DNA from: CAZPZZ01 sp964591245
Lineage (GTDB): Bacteria > Acidobacteriota > Vicinamibacteria > Vicinamibacterales > UBA8438
Length of the DNA stretch: 64,000 bases
Direction of reading: 5' to 3'
Assembly: GCA_964591245.1 (NCBI GenBank)
Contig: CAZPZZ010000004.1
Span: 1-64,000, forward strand
Both the position numbers and the translations under genes were made by a program. Of this stretch, positions 44,502 to 54,320 are shown one piece after another (the first letter of the stretch is position 1; each line of letters begins with the position of its first letter). The notes beneath the pieces are model-generated. The model searched no databases. It saw only the letters and a program-made list of their open reading frames with translations, and was not told the origin of the DNA.

Positions 44502-46655
44502 CTAGTCACCGGCCCGATCCGGAAGAGCAAAGGCAACGTACGCATCGCCTGATCGTGTCCCCACCTTTCCCCCTCCGGCGGCAATTACGATATATTGCCG
44601 TCCGTCCTGCATATATGTGATCGGTGTCGCGTACCCGGCCGCGGGGAGACTTGTTTCCCACAATAACTCCCCACGTTTGGTGTCAAACGCACGAAATTGC
44701 TCGTCTCGGGTCGCCCCGATGAAGATCAATCCACTCGCTGTCACGATGGGCCCACCGTACGCTTCCGCCCCCGTGGGGGGACGGCGTCCCCGTGAAAGCT
44801 CAGGCCAGTCCCCCAACGTCACCTTCCACAAGATTTCCCCGACATTGAGGTCGATCGCGTTAAGGGTGGCCCAGGGGGGCTTGATAGCCGGTCGTTGTTC
44901 CTGATCAAGAAAACGCCGGTACCCCGCGAAGACCCACTCGGAGTTGTTGCTCGTCCCGTCTCGTGGCGCCGCCCGTGGATCTACTTCATCCGAATCAAAG
45001 AGATACGCAATCAACGCATCCCGATCGCGCTCAGACAAATGCGTATGCGACGGCATATACCCCCGGCCCTCAGTAATAATGCGGCGGGCTTCTTCTACAG
45101 TGAGGCGTCCCGCAAGATTATCGACCGCAGGATATATCCCGAGCTCGTCTCCTGCACCATCCACTCCATGGCATTGGAGACAGTGCAACGCGTAGACACG
45201 GTTCCCCGCACCGGCCAGCCGCCCCTGGGTCTCCGCGGGAATCTCCACCATGGCTCCAATCCAGGGCATGTCATTCGCGTTGACGTACATGATGCCGGTC
45301 GTCGGGTCGACCGCAGCCCCACCCCACTCCCCTCCACCATCGAGTCCAGGGAGAATGATCGTACCTTCACGACTTGTCGGCACGAACTGACCATCACTCC
45401 GCATCCGACGCAACCGATCCAGCACGTAACGATGTGCTTCAGGAGAGATGTCCGTGACCTCGGCTTCTGACAGTCGCTGCCGTGCGAAAGGCGGGGGTCG
45501 CGTCGGTAAAGGCTGCGTTGGCCAGGCAACCTCACCTGGAATATCTGAGGGAGGATATGCTCGCTCTTCGATGGGAAAAACGGAATCGCCCGTCTCACGG
45601 TCGAACATGAAAATGTGGGCGGACTTCGTGATCTGGGCCACGACATCACGACGCCTCCCCTCATGCTCAATCGTGAGCAAATTCGGAGGCGCGGGAAAAT
45701 CCCGATCCCAAATGTCGTGATGCACCGCCTGGAAATGCCAAACTCGCTCGCCAGTCTGCGCATCCAAAGCCAGCAGTGTATTGGCGAATAGATTGGTGCC
45801 TAATCGATCCTTCCCGAAAAAATCCGGAGTGGCAGATCCTGTCGGTACGAAGACCAGCCCTCGCTCCTCATCCACAGACATGCCGGCCCAGTTGTTCGCG
45901 GCACCGACACGCTGCCAGGCGTCAGGAGGCCAGGTGTCGTATCCGAACTCGCCGGGATGCGGAATCGTGTGAAACACCCACACAACCTCACCAGTGCGAA
46001 CATCGAAGGCGCGAATGTTGCCCGGTGCAGCAGGATTCGACTCCGCATGACGTGTTGGCAGAATCAGGAGATCACCAAAGAGCACACCGGGCGTATTCGA
46101 GATGATGAAGAGATCGGACACATCCCGACCTGCGTCAAGCCCAGTGTGCAAGTCGACAACCCCGTCAACCCCAAAGGTCGGGATCGGCCGCCCAGTATCT
46201 GCGTCGAGAGCCACGAGTTTCGACCCACCCGTGGCGAAAACACGACGGTCGTCGCCGTCGGACCAGTACGTCACGCCACGACTGTTGCCGCCTCGCCGTA
46301 CGCGAGCTCCCGCACTGAATGGATCGAACTCCCAACGGCGCTCGCCAGTGGCCGCATCGAGCGCAAAAATTTTCGTGGCCGGAGACACCCCATAGAGCAC
46401 CCCGTCGACGACGATAGGACTGGTCTGAATCTGTGAGCGGTTCGTCTCCTCGTCAGCATCGCCTGAGCGGTACATCCAGGCAACCTCAAGCTGCTCCACG
46501 TTCTGAGGCGTAATCTGGCTCAACTCAGAGTACTGACTACTGTCCTCGCCGAGATACACCGGCCAGTCGACATTTCCTTGCGCGTGAACCGTATGTCCCA
46601 GGATGCCAACCAGGGCCACGTGCACGAGTCTAGAGAGATCCTGATGATGTAACAC
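44502..46655 (-). CDS. Quinoprotein dehydrogenase with internal cytochrome c domain
   Basis: A 717-residue exported PQQ propeller protein; GTG 46655 has AAGGA eight bases upstream. A signal peptide leads into propeller blades (KIFALDAATGERRWEF, LVALDADTGRP, LLALDAQTGERVWHF, VHHDIWDRDFPAPPNL, GGGEWGGAAVDPTTGIMYV). At about residues 480-560 a cytochrome c domain is inserted, with CLQCH (Cys492, Cys495, His496) and a likely Met ligand in GRGYMPSH; the propeller then resumes (LNAIDLNVGEILWKV) to the C-terminus. The chain thus wraps the heme domain between two blades. It should pass electrons from PQQ to its own heme in the periplasm. Substrate unknown. Confidence 0.87.
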   Translation of the reverse strand: MLHHQDLSRLVHVALVGILGHTVHAQGNVDWPVYLGEDSSQYSELSQITPQNVEQLEVAWMYRSGDADEETNRSQIQTSPIVVDGVLYGVSPATKIFALDAATGERRWEFDPFSAGARVRRGGNSRGVTYWSDGDDRRVFATGGSKLVALDADTGRPIPTFGVDGVVDLHTGLDAGRDVSDLFIISNTPGVLFGDLLILPTRHAESNPAAPGNIRAFDVRTGEVVWVFHTIPHPGEFGYDTWPPDAWQRVGAANNWAGMSVDEERGLVFVPTGSATPDFFGKDRLGTNLFANTLLALDAQTGERVWHFQAVHHDIWDRDFPAPPNLLTIEHEGRRRDVVAQITKSAHIFMFDRETGDSVFPIEERAYPPSDIPGEVAWPTQPLPTRPPPFARQRLSEAEVTDISPEAHRYVLDRLRRMRSDGQFVPTSREGTIILPGLDGGGEWGGAAVDPTTGIMYVNANDMPWIGAMVEIPAETQGRLAGAGNRVYALHCLQCHGVDGAGDELGIYPAVDNLAGRLTVEEARRIITEGRGYMPSHTHLSERDRDALIAYLFDSDEVDPRAAPRDGTSNNSEWVFAGYRRFLDQEQRPAIKPPWATLNAIDLNVGEILWKVTLGDWPELSRGRRPPTGAEAYGGPIVTASGLIFIGATRDEQFRAFDTKRGELLWETSLPAAGYATPITYMQDGRQYIVIAAGGGKVGTRSGDAYVAFALPDRAGD

Positions 46656-46665
46656 TGTGATGTCC

Positions 46666-47460
46666 TTAGTGTGGCAAACTGGCCTCGAACTCCTCGGAAC
46701 GGATCAGGTTCATCACCGTCTCGAGATATCGGCCTCGCGTAAGTTCTCTACGATAGTCATCGAGCCCTTCCCCGTCTGGGGCTCGCCGAAGCAATCCTCG
46801 ATAAAAAGCGTCGACCAATTCGGCCGGCTGCGATCGACCACGAATCATGGTGAATTCTCGGCTGTCGATCATCGAACTCACCTGATTCTCGAGACGGCCA
46901 CTCTGAATCTCAGCAACCGCCGTCGAAAAAATGTTTCGTTCGATGTTGCGCTGTAAGATCGCAAGATACAGGCGCCTCGCAATCTCCTCCGCCTGCCGGC
47001 CCGTATACTCATCGAGGCTAATCCCCTCAAGCTCGAAATCCAGCATGTACTCCAGGTTCAAGTTCCCCGGCACGTACAGCCACACTCGGCACTGACCGCG
47101 ACCTCTTCCAGGACGGAAGGTCAGGCCATCTGCCCCTTCATCTATGACGAGAAGCCGACCGCCACACCGGCGATCAAGCTCAACACCAAGTTGAAACCGA
47201 TCTCCAGGAAAACGTCGTCCGTCCTGGTCAAACGGCTCTGCCTCTACCGTGAATGACTCACCGGGTCCCAACTCAATGTCCGCCCGACCAAGCTCACGGA
47301 GACGATCGTCGTTCTTCGCTCCATAGAGTTCCAGCTCGACGACGACGGGCTCCCGCCAATCTCCGAACCTGGCCTGTGCACCAACAAGGCTCGGCAGACT
47401 CAGGAGCGCCACGGCCAGCACAACCCTTCGCCCCTTACGCAGTCGGTCACCGCGTTTCAT
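46666..47460 (-). CDS. Exported DUF4214-like protein
   Basis: A 264-residue protein; ATG 47460 follows GAGAGGATCAGAAT and a signal peptide (VVLAVALLSLPSLVGAQ). An N-terminal beta-rich part contains two cysteines (DRRCGGR, GRGQC) that may form a disulfide. The C-terminal 110 residues are helical, with AFYRGLLRRAPDGEGLDDYRR and MNLIRSEEFEASL, the DUF4214 signature otherwise seen in S-layer, cyanobacterial linker and surface glycan proteins. Function unknown. It lies 10 bp upstream of the quinoprotein gene, likely in one operon. Confidence 0.75.
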   Translation of the reverse strand: MKRGDRLRKGRRVVLAVALLSLPSLVGAQARFGDWREPVVVELELYGAKNDDRLRELGRADIELGPGESFTVEAEPFDQDGRRFPGDRFQLGVELDRRCGGRLLVIDEGADGLTFRPGRGRGQCRVWLYVPGNLNLEYMLDFELEGISLDEYTGRQAEEIARRLYLAILQRNIERNIFSTAVAEIQSGRLENQVSSMIDSREFTMIRGRSQPAELVDAFYRGLLRRAPDGEGLDDYRRELTRGRYLETVMNLIRSEEFEASLPH

Positions 47461-47599
47461 ATTCTGATCCTCTCTTGACACGAACGTTGCACCGATCGGG
47501 AGAGTTCGATCATACCTCGGGTACAATCCTTTACTTCAGCCGTAGCGGCCGCCGCACAAGCCTCATTCTGGCACTCCAATCGACGAAAGTAACCGCCCC

Positions 47600-48637
47600 A
47601 TGTCTATCTCTTCCAACCGCCAAATCCTACTCAACGCCCACCCTGTCGGGTTTCCGGTCGACACCGATTTCAAGATGGTTGAGACACCGGTCGCCGATCC
47701 CAAACCGGGGGAGCTCTTGATCCGTACGATCTACCTGTCGCTGGACCCGTACATGCGTGGGCGCATGAATCCAGGGGCATCGTATGCCAAACCGGTAGAG
47801 CTCGGGGAGGTCATGACGGCGGGAACAGTCGGCCAGGTAATGGCCTCTCATCACGAACGATTCACAGAAGGCCAGTATGTGCTGTGTAATAACGGCTGGC
47901 AGGAATATGCGCTATCAGACGGTTCTGGTGTACGGACGCTCGATCCCGAGGTCGCTCCAATTTCGACAGCGCTCGGTGTACTGGGAATGCCCGGGCTCAC
48001 CGCGTACGCCGGCCTGCTCGAAGTCGGTGAATTGAAGGATGGTGATGAGGTGGTCATATCTGCCGCATCAGGTGCCGTGGGGGCGGTCGCCGGACAGATT
48101 GCCAAGATCAAGGGACACCGCGTCATCGGTATTGCTGGCGCGCGCCACAAATGCGAATACGCTGTCAATGACCTCGGTCTCGACGCGTGTGTGACCCATC
48201 GCAGCAACCATCTCGCCGAGGACCTCAGCGAGGCCTGCCCGAGCGGCATCGACCTTTACTTCGAGAACGTTGGGGGAAAAGTTTTCGAGGCCGTCTTACC
48301 GTTACTCAATAACTTCGCACGGGTTCCCGTCTGCGGACGTATCGCCAACTACAACGCCACAACGTTGCCAACGGGCCCCAACCAGGTCCCCCCTCTCATG
48401 GGCCTTGTACTGGTACGCCGGCTACGTCTACGCGGATTCATCGTCTGGGATCATGCGCATCTCGAACAGGCGTTCATCGAGGACATGAGCAACTGGATCC
48501 GGTCAGGTCAGCTCAAGTATCGCGAAGATGTCGTCGTAGGGTTCGAACAAGCAGTGAGCGCATTTCAAGGCCTGCTGCGTGGCGAAAATTTTGGCAAGCT
48601 CCTCGTGCGGGTCTCAGACGATCCGACACGCGCGTAA
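47600..48637 (+). CDS. NADP-dependent MDR oxidoreductase (CurA/leukotriene reductase-like)
   Basis: A 345-residue medium-chain dehydrogenase/reductase without zinc ligands. YLSLDPYMRGRM is the conserved N-terminal block, EVVISAASGAVGAVAGQIAKIKG carries the nucleotide-binding glycines, and GIDLYFENVGG and IVWDHAHLEQAF are typical of the curcumin/prostaglandin reductase branch. Family members reduce alpha,beta-unsaturated carbonyls with NADPH. Cytoplasmic, full length. It stands alone between divergent and co-directional neighbours; the ribosome site is weak. Confidence 0.9.
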   Translation: MSISSNRQILLNAHPVGFPVDTDFKMVETPVADPKPGELLIRTIYLSLDPYMRGRMNPGASYAKPVELGEVMTAGTVGQVMASHHERFTEGQYVLCNNGWQEYALSDGSGVRTLDPEVAPISTALGVLGMPGLTAYAGLLEVGELKDGDEVVISAASGAVGAVAGQIAKIKGHRVIGIAGARHKCEYAVNDLGLDACVTHRSNHLAEDLSEACPSGIDLYFENVGGKVFEAVLPLLNNFARVPVCGRIANYNATTLPTGPNQVPPLMGLVLVRRLRLRGFIVWDHAHLEQAFIEDMSNWIRSGQLKYREDVVVGFEQAVSAFQGLLRGENFGKLLVRVSDDPTRA

Positions 48638-48728
48638 CAGGAGACGAACAACCTCTTGTGTCCGCTCCTGGCTACCGTCACTCTCCGCAGCTGACTGAGC
48701 CAATGCAAGCAAGAGAGCACCATTTGCA

Positions 48729-50090
48729 ATGACCTCACGCCCACGGTTTCCGGATTCGCTTGTCCTCGTTGGTGGGCTCATCCTCGCGGCCCAAGTCGCC
48801 ACCTACATCCTTCCCGCCGGTGAATTCGAGCGGGATGGCCGCCAAGTCATCAACGGAACCTACCACACTGTCACCACCGCCCCACTACATCCGTTCGCGT
48901 TCCTAACGGCAATCCCAACGGGACTAGCCGAAGCCGCTGACATCATCTTCTTCATTTTCATCGTCGGTGGGGTCTTCGGCGTACTGCGTGCTACCGGCGC
49001 CATCAACGCACTGCTCGGCCTCGCCATTCGACGACTCGGGCACCAACCGGTCTGGCTCGTCGGGGGCATGGTCACACTGTTTGCGCTCGGCTCCTCCACC
49101 GTAGGCATGGCCGAGGAGTACGTGCCATTCATCCCACTACTCGTCGCCATGTGCCTAGCCTTGCGTGCGGACGCGGTTGTGGCATTGGGTATCGTCTACG
49201 TAGGAGCCGGCGTCGGGTATGCGTGTGCCACGCTGAACCCCTTTACCGTGCTTGTCGGTCAAAGCATCGCCGGGGTGGAACTGACCTCGGGACAGGGCGT
49301 ACGGTGGGTATTGCTGGGTCTCTGCCTCTTGATCGGCATTCACCATATCCTCCGCTACCGAAGCCGTATCGAGGCCAACCCGGCGCAGAGTCTGGTGCAC
49401 GACATCTCCTATCGCGAGGGCTTCGAACTTCCTGAGGACGTCAGGTTGAGCCCGGCACGGATCGTGGTGCTGAGCTTGCTGGCCGCAGGCGTGGGATTAT
49501 TTGTGTTCGGCGTCGGGGCACGTGGCTGGTACCTGACCGAGCTCACCGCCGTCTTTCTGGGTATCGCGTTAGCCGCCAGCCTCGTGGCTCGATTGGCCCC
49601 AAACCATGCGGCCCACGCTTTTCAAATCGGTGCTAGCGAGATGACGACGACGGCCATCATCGTCGGCTTCGCTCGCACTATTCAGGTGATTTTGACAGAG
49701 GGACAGGTCATCGATACGGTCATCTACGGTTTGGCCTCTCCGCTCCAACTCTTTCCCGGACACATCGCTGCGTTGGGAATGCTTGCCGTGCAAACACTGT
49801 GCAATCTGTTTATCCCATCCGGCTCGGGTCAAGCCTATGTCACCATGCCAATCATGGCTCCCATAGCCGATCTGACCGGCCTGACCCGTCAGACGGCTGT
49901 ATTGGCGTACCAATTTGGAGACGGCTTCACCAATATGATCGTCCCCACCAACCCGGTTCTTATGGGGATGCTCGCGTTGGCAAAGATCCCCTATCAGCGA
50001 TGGCTACGATTTATCGGACCCTTGCTGGTGAAGCTCTACGTGGTCGCTGTCGTGGCACTACTCCTGGCCGTCGAACTGCAATACCCCTAG
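48729..50090 (+). CDS. YfcC/DcuC-family (C4-dicarboxylate-type) transporter
   Basis: A 453-residue integral membrane protein with about 10-12 hydrophobic helices. VATYILPAGEFERDGRQVI near the N-terminus and GGVFGVLRATGAI, STVGMAEEYVPFIPLLVAM, GAGVGYACATLNPFTVLVGQ, FIPSGSGQAYVTMPIMAP and DGFTNMIVPTNPVLMG are characteristic of the YfcC family related to C4-dicarboxylate carriers. Substrates are not settled for YfcC proteins; amino acids or organic acids have been suggested. A single gene. Confidence 0.88.
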   Translation: MTSRPRFPDSLVLVGGLILAAQVATYILPAGEFERDGRQVINGTYHTVTTAPLHPFAFLTAIPTGLAEAADIIFFIFIVGGVFGVLRATGAINALLGLAIRRLGHQPVWLVGGMVTLFALGSSTVGMAEEYVPFIPLLVAMCLALRADAVVALGIVYVGAGVGYACATLNPFTVLVGQSIAGVELTSGQGVRWVLLGLCLLIGIHHILRYRSRIEANPAQSLVHDISYREGFELPEDVRLSPARIVVLSLLAAGVGLFVFGVGARGWYLTELTAVFLGIALAASLVARLAPNHAAHAFQIGASEMTTTAIIVGFARTIQVILTEGQVIDTVIYGLASPLQLFPGHIAALGMLAVQTLCNLFIPSGSGQAYVTMPIMAPIADLTGLTRQTAVLAYQFGDGFTNMIVPTNPVLMGMLALAKIPYQRWLRFIGPLLVKLYVVAVVALLLAVELQYP

Positions 50091-50324
50091 CCGAGAAAAT
50101 GCCACATAGAGAAAATCATCAAATCAAGGGCAATCAACGCATCACGGACCACTCCAACCTCCCAAGCACCGTGCCCAACGAAACGAGCCGGTTCACCGAG
50201 GGAACGCGCCAAACACGAAATAACCGTTGTACACTGCTCTAGAACAAGTTAGTTTCAGCGAGCCAGATGAGTCGACATCAGTGCAATACTGATGCAGGCA
50301 ATCATCGTTGCTGTAGGAGATTTC

Positions 50325-51164
50325 ATGACCAAAGGCACACTTTCGCAGCTCGGCGCTCTCGTGATCGCCGGTGGACTCACCTTCGGGTGCGGCTCGGCAG
50401 GAAACTCCGGTGACGGCCCACCCAGCGAAAATGTACCCCAGCCGGTGTTCGATGAGACTTCGCGGCCCGATACGATTCAACTCGTCGCCGAACCCGCGGC
50501 CCTGCCGGCTCTCTCAATGCATGATCTCGACGGAAACGTGATCACCGGGGAAGATCTGCGTGGGAAAGTCGCATTATTTAACTTCTGGGCGACTTGGTGT
50601 GGACCATGCCGGGCCGAAATTCCAGATTTGATCAAACTGCAGGAACGATATCCCGACCAGCTGCAAATCATCGGTGTATCCACCGATGAGGGGCCCGTAG
50701 AGATGGTCGAAGCCTTTGCCGAAGAATTTGGGATCAACTATCCGATTGTCATGACGACAGCAGAGCTGAATAGCGCCTTTCCAGGTGTCATGGCGTTGCC
50801 TACCTCATTCATGGTGGATCCTGACGGCCGCGTCGTGCAATCACATGTTGGATTGATTCACCCAGGAGTGCTCGAGCAAGAAACTCGTTTCCTTGCTTCG
50901 CTTGATACGGGCATCTCTGTCGATCTCGTTGAACAAAACCAGCACGCCCGGTTAGTGAACGCGGCGCACGCGACGGAAATTCCAGGCCTCGACCTATCCG
51001 GACTGACCCCAGAACAGCGGACCGTGGCATTGCAACGTTTAAACGAAGAGAATTGTTCGTGCGGCTGCCAACTGACTCTGGCCCAATGCCGGATCAACGA
51101 CTCGGCTTGCGGAATCAGTCTCCCACTCGCCGAACAACTTGTCGCTGAGATCGTCGCCGACTAG
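50325..51164 (+). CDS. TlpA-like thioredoxin lipoprotein with Cys-rich C-terminus
   Basis: A 279-residue predicted lipoprotein. TAGGAG precedes ATG 50325, and the lipobox GGLTFGC puts the lipid on Cys22. Residues about 58-205 are a TlpA/ResA-type thioredoxin domain with WCGPC (Cys92, Cys95) and the cis-Pro loop ALPTSF. A C-terminal extension carries five cysteines in NCSCGCQLTLAQC and SACGIS (about 244, 246, 248, 255, 262), after a linker GLDLSGLTPEQR. The extension may bind a metal or act as a redox relay; this is inference. It is convergent with the RND pump gene. Confidence 0.87.
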   Translation: MTKGTLSQLGALVIAGGLTFGCGSAGNSGDGPPSENVPQPVFDETSRPDTIQLVAEPAALPALSMHDLDGNVITGEDLRGKVALFNFWATWCGPCRAEIPDLIKLQERYPDQLQIIGVSTDEGPVEMVEAFAEEFGINYPIVMTTAELNSAFPGVMALPTSFMVDPDGRVVQSHVGLIHPGVLEQETRFLASLDTGISVDLVEQNQHARLVNAAHATEIPGLDLSGLTPEQRTVALQRLNEENCSCGCQLTLAQCRINDSACGISLPLAEQLVAEIVAD

Positions 51165-51199
51165 AAGTCGCTTCGCCTGACGGCTGGGGCTCCGGTCTT

Positions 51200-54100
51200 C
51201 TACATCAACGAGGCTTCCGCGGTCACTGCGTCGGCCGGGGTTGGTGTCGACCGTTCCGATGGCCGAAGGTCATCATCTGAACGGCCTCCAAACACCAATC
51301 GCACCCCGCCCATGAAATCGTCCAAGATCAGATACGTCGTCGGTACCAGTATCAACGTGATGAACGTTGCGAAGACGACCCCGAACGCCAGCGAGACAGC
51401 CATTGGCACCAGAAACTGGGCCTGGAAACTGGGTTCCACCATAAGCGGAAGTAATCCGACAAACGTGGTTAGCGACGTCAGCATGATTGGCCGAAAACGA
51501 GCCACGCCCGCCTCTCGGACCGCCACCTCAAGGTCGCCGTGCGTCACTCGTTTGCGATTGATGAAGTCAACCATCACAAGGCTGTCGTTCACAACCACGC
51601 CGGTCAATGCCACAAGCCCAAACATTGACATCATCGTGACGTCCAGCCCGAGTAAGATGTGCCCCCAGACCGCTCCGACCAGTCCGAATGGAATCGCGCT
51701 CATGATCACGAGTGGCTGCAGGTACGACCGGAGAGGAATGGCCAGCAACGCAAAGATCATGAGCAAGGCTAGCGCGAAGCCACGCTGCAGTCCGCCCACG
51801 GCGTCACGCTGCTCGGCCTGAGCCCCCTCGAATGAATGACTCACCCCAGGAAATGCCGCGAGGATGTCAGGTAACGTCTGTGTTTCAAGATCAGAAATCA
51901 CCGCCTGGGACGAAGTGATCGATGCGTCTACCGCGGCCGTCACACTAATGGCACGCTGTCGATCTACCCGGCGAATGGCGGCGAACCCCCGCCCAGCTTC
52001 AACCTCGGCCACCTGACGAAATGGCACTTCGGCACCCTCTGGCGTACGAATCCGCATATTGTCCAAGTTGCCAAGAGATCGGCGTTCTTCTTCGGGATAT
52101 CGCACCATGACGCGCACGTCATCACGGCCTCGCTGAATACGCTGCGCTTCCTCACCATAGAACGCTTGGCGCACCTGACGCCCAAGGTCCTGCAGGGTGA
52201 TACCGAGGGTTTCGGCAGCAGGCTTAATACCCAGCTTCATTTCCTGCTTACCCTGGCGGAAGGTATCGGAGATCTCAAACACTCCGGCATATTCCCCAAG
52301 CCGACGCTGGACCGCGTCGGCAGCCGACCGAAGCACAGCGATATCGCTTCCGGTCAACTGCACATTGACATCCTCACCCGGGCTCATCATCGTTGCGGTG
52401 TACTTCACCTCCCTCGCCTCGGGAATCAGACCCGTGATCTCTCGCCAGCGGTTTCCCAGTGCTTCACTGGTGTAGGTCCGAGTGCCTGAAGGGGCCAACT
52501 CGATGGTGATCTCTCCTAGATTGGACGCGGTACGGTTCATGATTGGGCCGAATGGACTCCCACCCTCTGCCGCAAGCGGCTGGTCGCCGATCGAGGAGTA
52601 GATGTGGCGGAAGGGATCGGCACCAGTCTCGCGTGTCAACTCTTGACGAAGGACATTCGCCCCTCGTTCAAGTCGAGCAATAGCCTCAGACGTGTTGGCA
52701 GCGGGTGTCCCTTGCGGCATGGTGACCGCGGCCGAGATGAAATCCGCCTCGATCGATGGGAAGAAATGAAAATTCGCCCAACCTCCCAACACCATGCCGA
52801 CGGTCAGAATGAGGGTCGCGGCGCCCACTGCGGCTGTCGAATACCGCCATCTGAGTGCGACGTCAAGCGTCGGCCGATAGGCCACACGGATGACACGTTT
52901 CAAACCATCTGAAAAAAATCTCTGGAAGCGCCGCCAGCCCCCCCGGTGCGTCGGCGGCGCAGGGGCACGCGATAAATGCGCCGGCAGAATCTGCAACGAC
53001 TCGACGAGGGAAAAAAGTAAACATGGAATGACGATGAGCGGGATAACCCTGAAGACCTTTCCCATCATGCCCGGAACAACCAACAACGGCATGAACGCGG
53101 CCACACTCGTAAGTACCGCAAAGATGACGGGAACAGAGATTTCGGTCGCACCCTCAATCGCACCACGCAGACCGTCACCATGACGTTCTTGATGCGTGTA
53201 AATGTTTTCTCCGACCACAATCGCATCATCGACGACGATACCGAGAACGAGAATAAAGGCGAACAAGGAAATCTCATTGATCGAGACCTCCAACCCCGGC
53301 ATCAGCCACAAGGCCCCAAGGAACGAAATCGGAATCCCCAAACTGGTCCACGCAGCCAACCGGAGATCCAGAAACAACGTCAGCACGAGAAAAACCAGCG
53401 CGAACCCTGTGGCACCGTTGCGTAGCAAGAGCGTGAGGCGATCGTCAAGGATCTGTGCCTGGTCCTGCCAGGTTGTCAGCGTGATGCCAGCGGGCAACCA
53501 CCCGGCTGAGGTGGCTACGTATCCGTGGACGACATCCGCAATATCCAACGCACTTTGTTCACCAGTGCGAAATACCGACACGAGCACGGTCGGTTCGACA
53601 TCGAAGCGGGCCATCTGATCAGTCTCAGCAAAACCATCGACAACCGTGGCAACTTCACCGAGACGGAGACGGCTGCCATCCGGACGAGTCCAAAGCACCA
53701 GATCCTCGTACTCGATGCCGCGATAGGCCTGACCGATTGTGCGCAGGAGAATCTCACCGCCGTCGGTACGTACCGACCCACCCGGCAGATCAAGCGAGGA
53801 TCGCCGTACCGCCTGTGCCACCTCGTCGAAACTCAAGCCATGACGCCGCAGCGTCGACTCGGAGACCTCGATCGCGATCTCATACGGACGAGCATTCACG
53901 ATATCGACCTGGGTGATCTCCGGCGAGGCCGAAAGATCATCNNNNNNNNNNNNNNNNNNNNNNNNNNNNNNNNNNNNNNNNNNNNNNNNNNNNNNNNNNN
54001 NNNNNNNNNNNNNNNNNNNNNNNNNNNNNNNNNNNNNNNNNGAGGTGACCTCCTTGATGCCGTCAACCCCTTGGATGGCTTCCTCGATGCGAACGTTAAC

Positions 54101-54289
54101 TGCCTCTTCGACCTCCTCTGGAGCCGCACCCAAATACGGCACCTCAATCGTGATCCTGTCCAACGAAAACTCGGGAAAAACTTCTTGCTTGACAGTAACT
54201 GCCGAAAACGCACCACTGACGAGAATGAAGAGCATCAACAGGTTCGCGGCCACCGAGTTACGGGCGAACCAATCGATAATTCGAGTCAT
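51200..54289 (-). CDS. RND efflux transporter inner-membrane pump, interrupted by N gap
   Basis: An AcrB/MexF-type (HAE1) RND permease; 1029 positions including 34 unknown residues. Visible are the first helix (NSVAANLLMLFILVSGAFSAV), the periplasmic domain IEEAIQGVDGIKEVT before the gap and ASPEITQVDIVNARPYEIAIEV after it, the TM4 proton-relay region NEISLFAFILVLGIVVDDAIVVGENIY, and the second half with GLVALTGVVVNDSLVMVDFIN. The gap removes part of the first periplasmic porter domain. The frame is kept across the 100-N placeholder only by chance or because the true gap has the same phase. It is the last gene of the TetR-TolC-adaptor-pump operon. Substrate unknown. Confidence 0.9.
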   Translation of the reverse strand: MTRIIDWFARNSVAANLLMLFILVSGAFSAVTVKQEVFPEFSLDRITIEVPYLGAAPEEVEEAVNVRIEEAIQGVDGIKEVTXXXXXXXXXXXXXXXXXXXXXXXXXXXXXXXXXXDDLSASPEITQVDIVNARPYEIAIEVSESTLRRHGLSFDEVAQAVRRSSLDLPGGSVRTDGGEILLRTIGQAYRGIEYEDLVLWTRPDGSRLRLGEVATVVDGFAETDQMARFDVEPTVLVSVFRTGEQSALDIADVVHGYVATSAGWLPAGITLTTWQDQAQILDDRLTLLLRNGATGFALVFLVLTLFLDLRLAAWTSLGIPISFLGALWLMPGLEVSINEISLFAFILVLGIVVDDAIVVGENIYTHQERHGDGLRGAIEGATEISVPVIFAVLTSVAAFMPLLVVPGMMGKVFRVIPLIVIPCLLFSLVESLQILPAHLSRAPAPPTHRGGWRRFQRFFSDGLKRVIRVAYRPTLDVALRWRYSTAAVGAATLILTVGMVLGGWANFHFFPSIEADFISAAVTMPQGTPAANTSEAIARLERGANVLRQELTRETGADPFRHIYSSIGDQPLAAEGGSPFGPIMNRTASNLGEITIELAPSGTRTYTSEALGNRWREITGLIPEAREVKYTATMMSPGEDVNVQLTGSDIAVLRSAADAVQRRLGEYAGVFEISDTFRQGKQEMKLGIKPAAETLGITLQDLGRQVRQAFYGEEAQRIQRGRDDVRVMVRYPEEERRSLGNLDNMRIRTPEGAEVPFRQVAEVEAGRGFAAIRRVDRQRAISVTAAVDASITSSQAVISDLETQTLPDILAAFPGVSHSFEGAQAEQRDAVGGLQRGFALALLMIFALLAIPLRSYLQPLVIMSAIPFGLVGAVWGHILLGLDVTMMSMFGLVALTGVVVNDSLVMVDFINRKRVTHGDLEVAVREAGVARFRPIMLTSLTTFVGLLPLMVEPSFQAQFLVPMAVSLAFGVVFATFITLILVPTTYLILDDFMGGVRLVFGGRSDDDLRPSERSTPTPADAVTAEASLM
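53942..54041. other. Assembly gap (100 N) inside the RND pump gene
   Basis: A 100-N placeholder of unknown true length. Unlike the gap at 38250, the flanks are not duplicates. By comparison with RND pumps from memory, roughly 60-75 residues lie between the two flanking blocks, so about 180-225 bp are probably missing. Confidence 0.9.
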
Positions 54290-54320
54290 GACCCGCGTCT
54301 CGGAGTTACACCAGGCGTCA

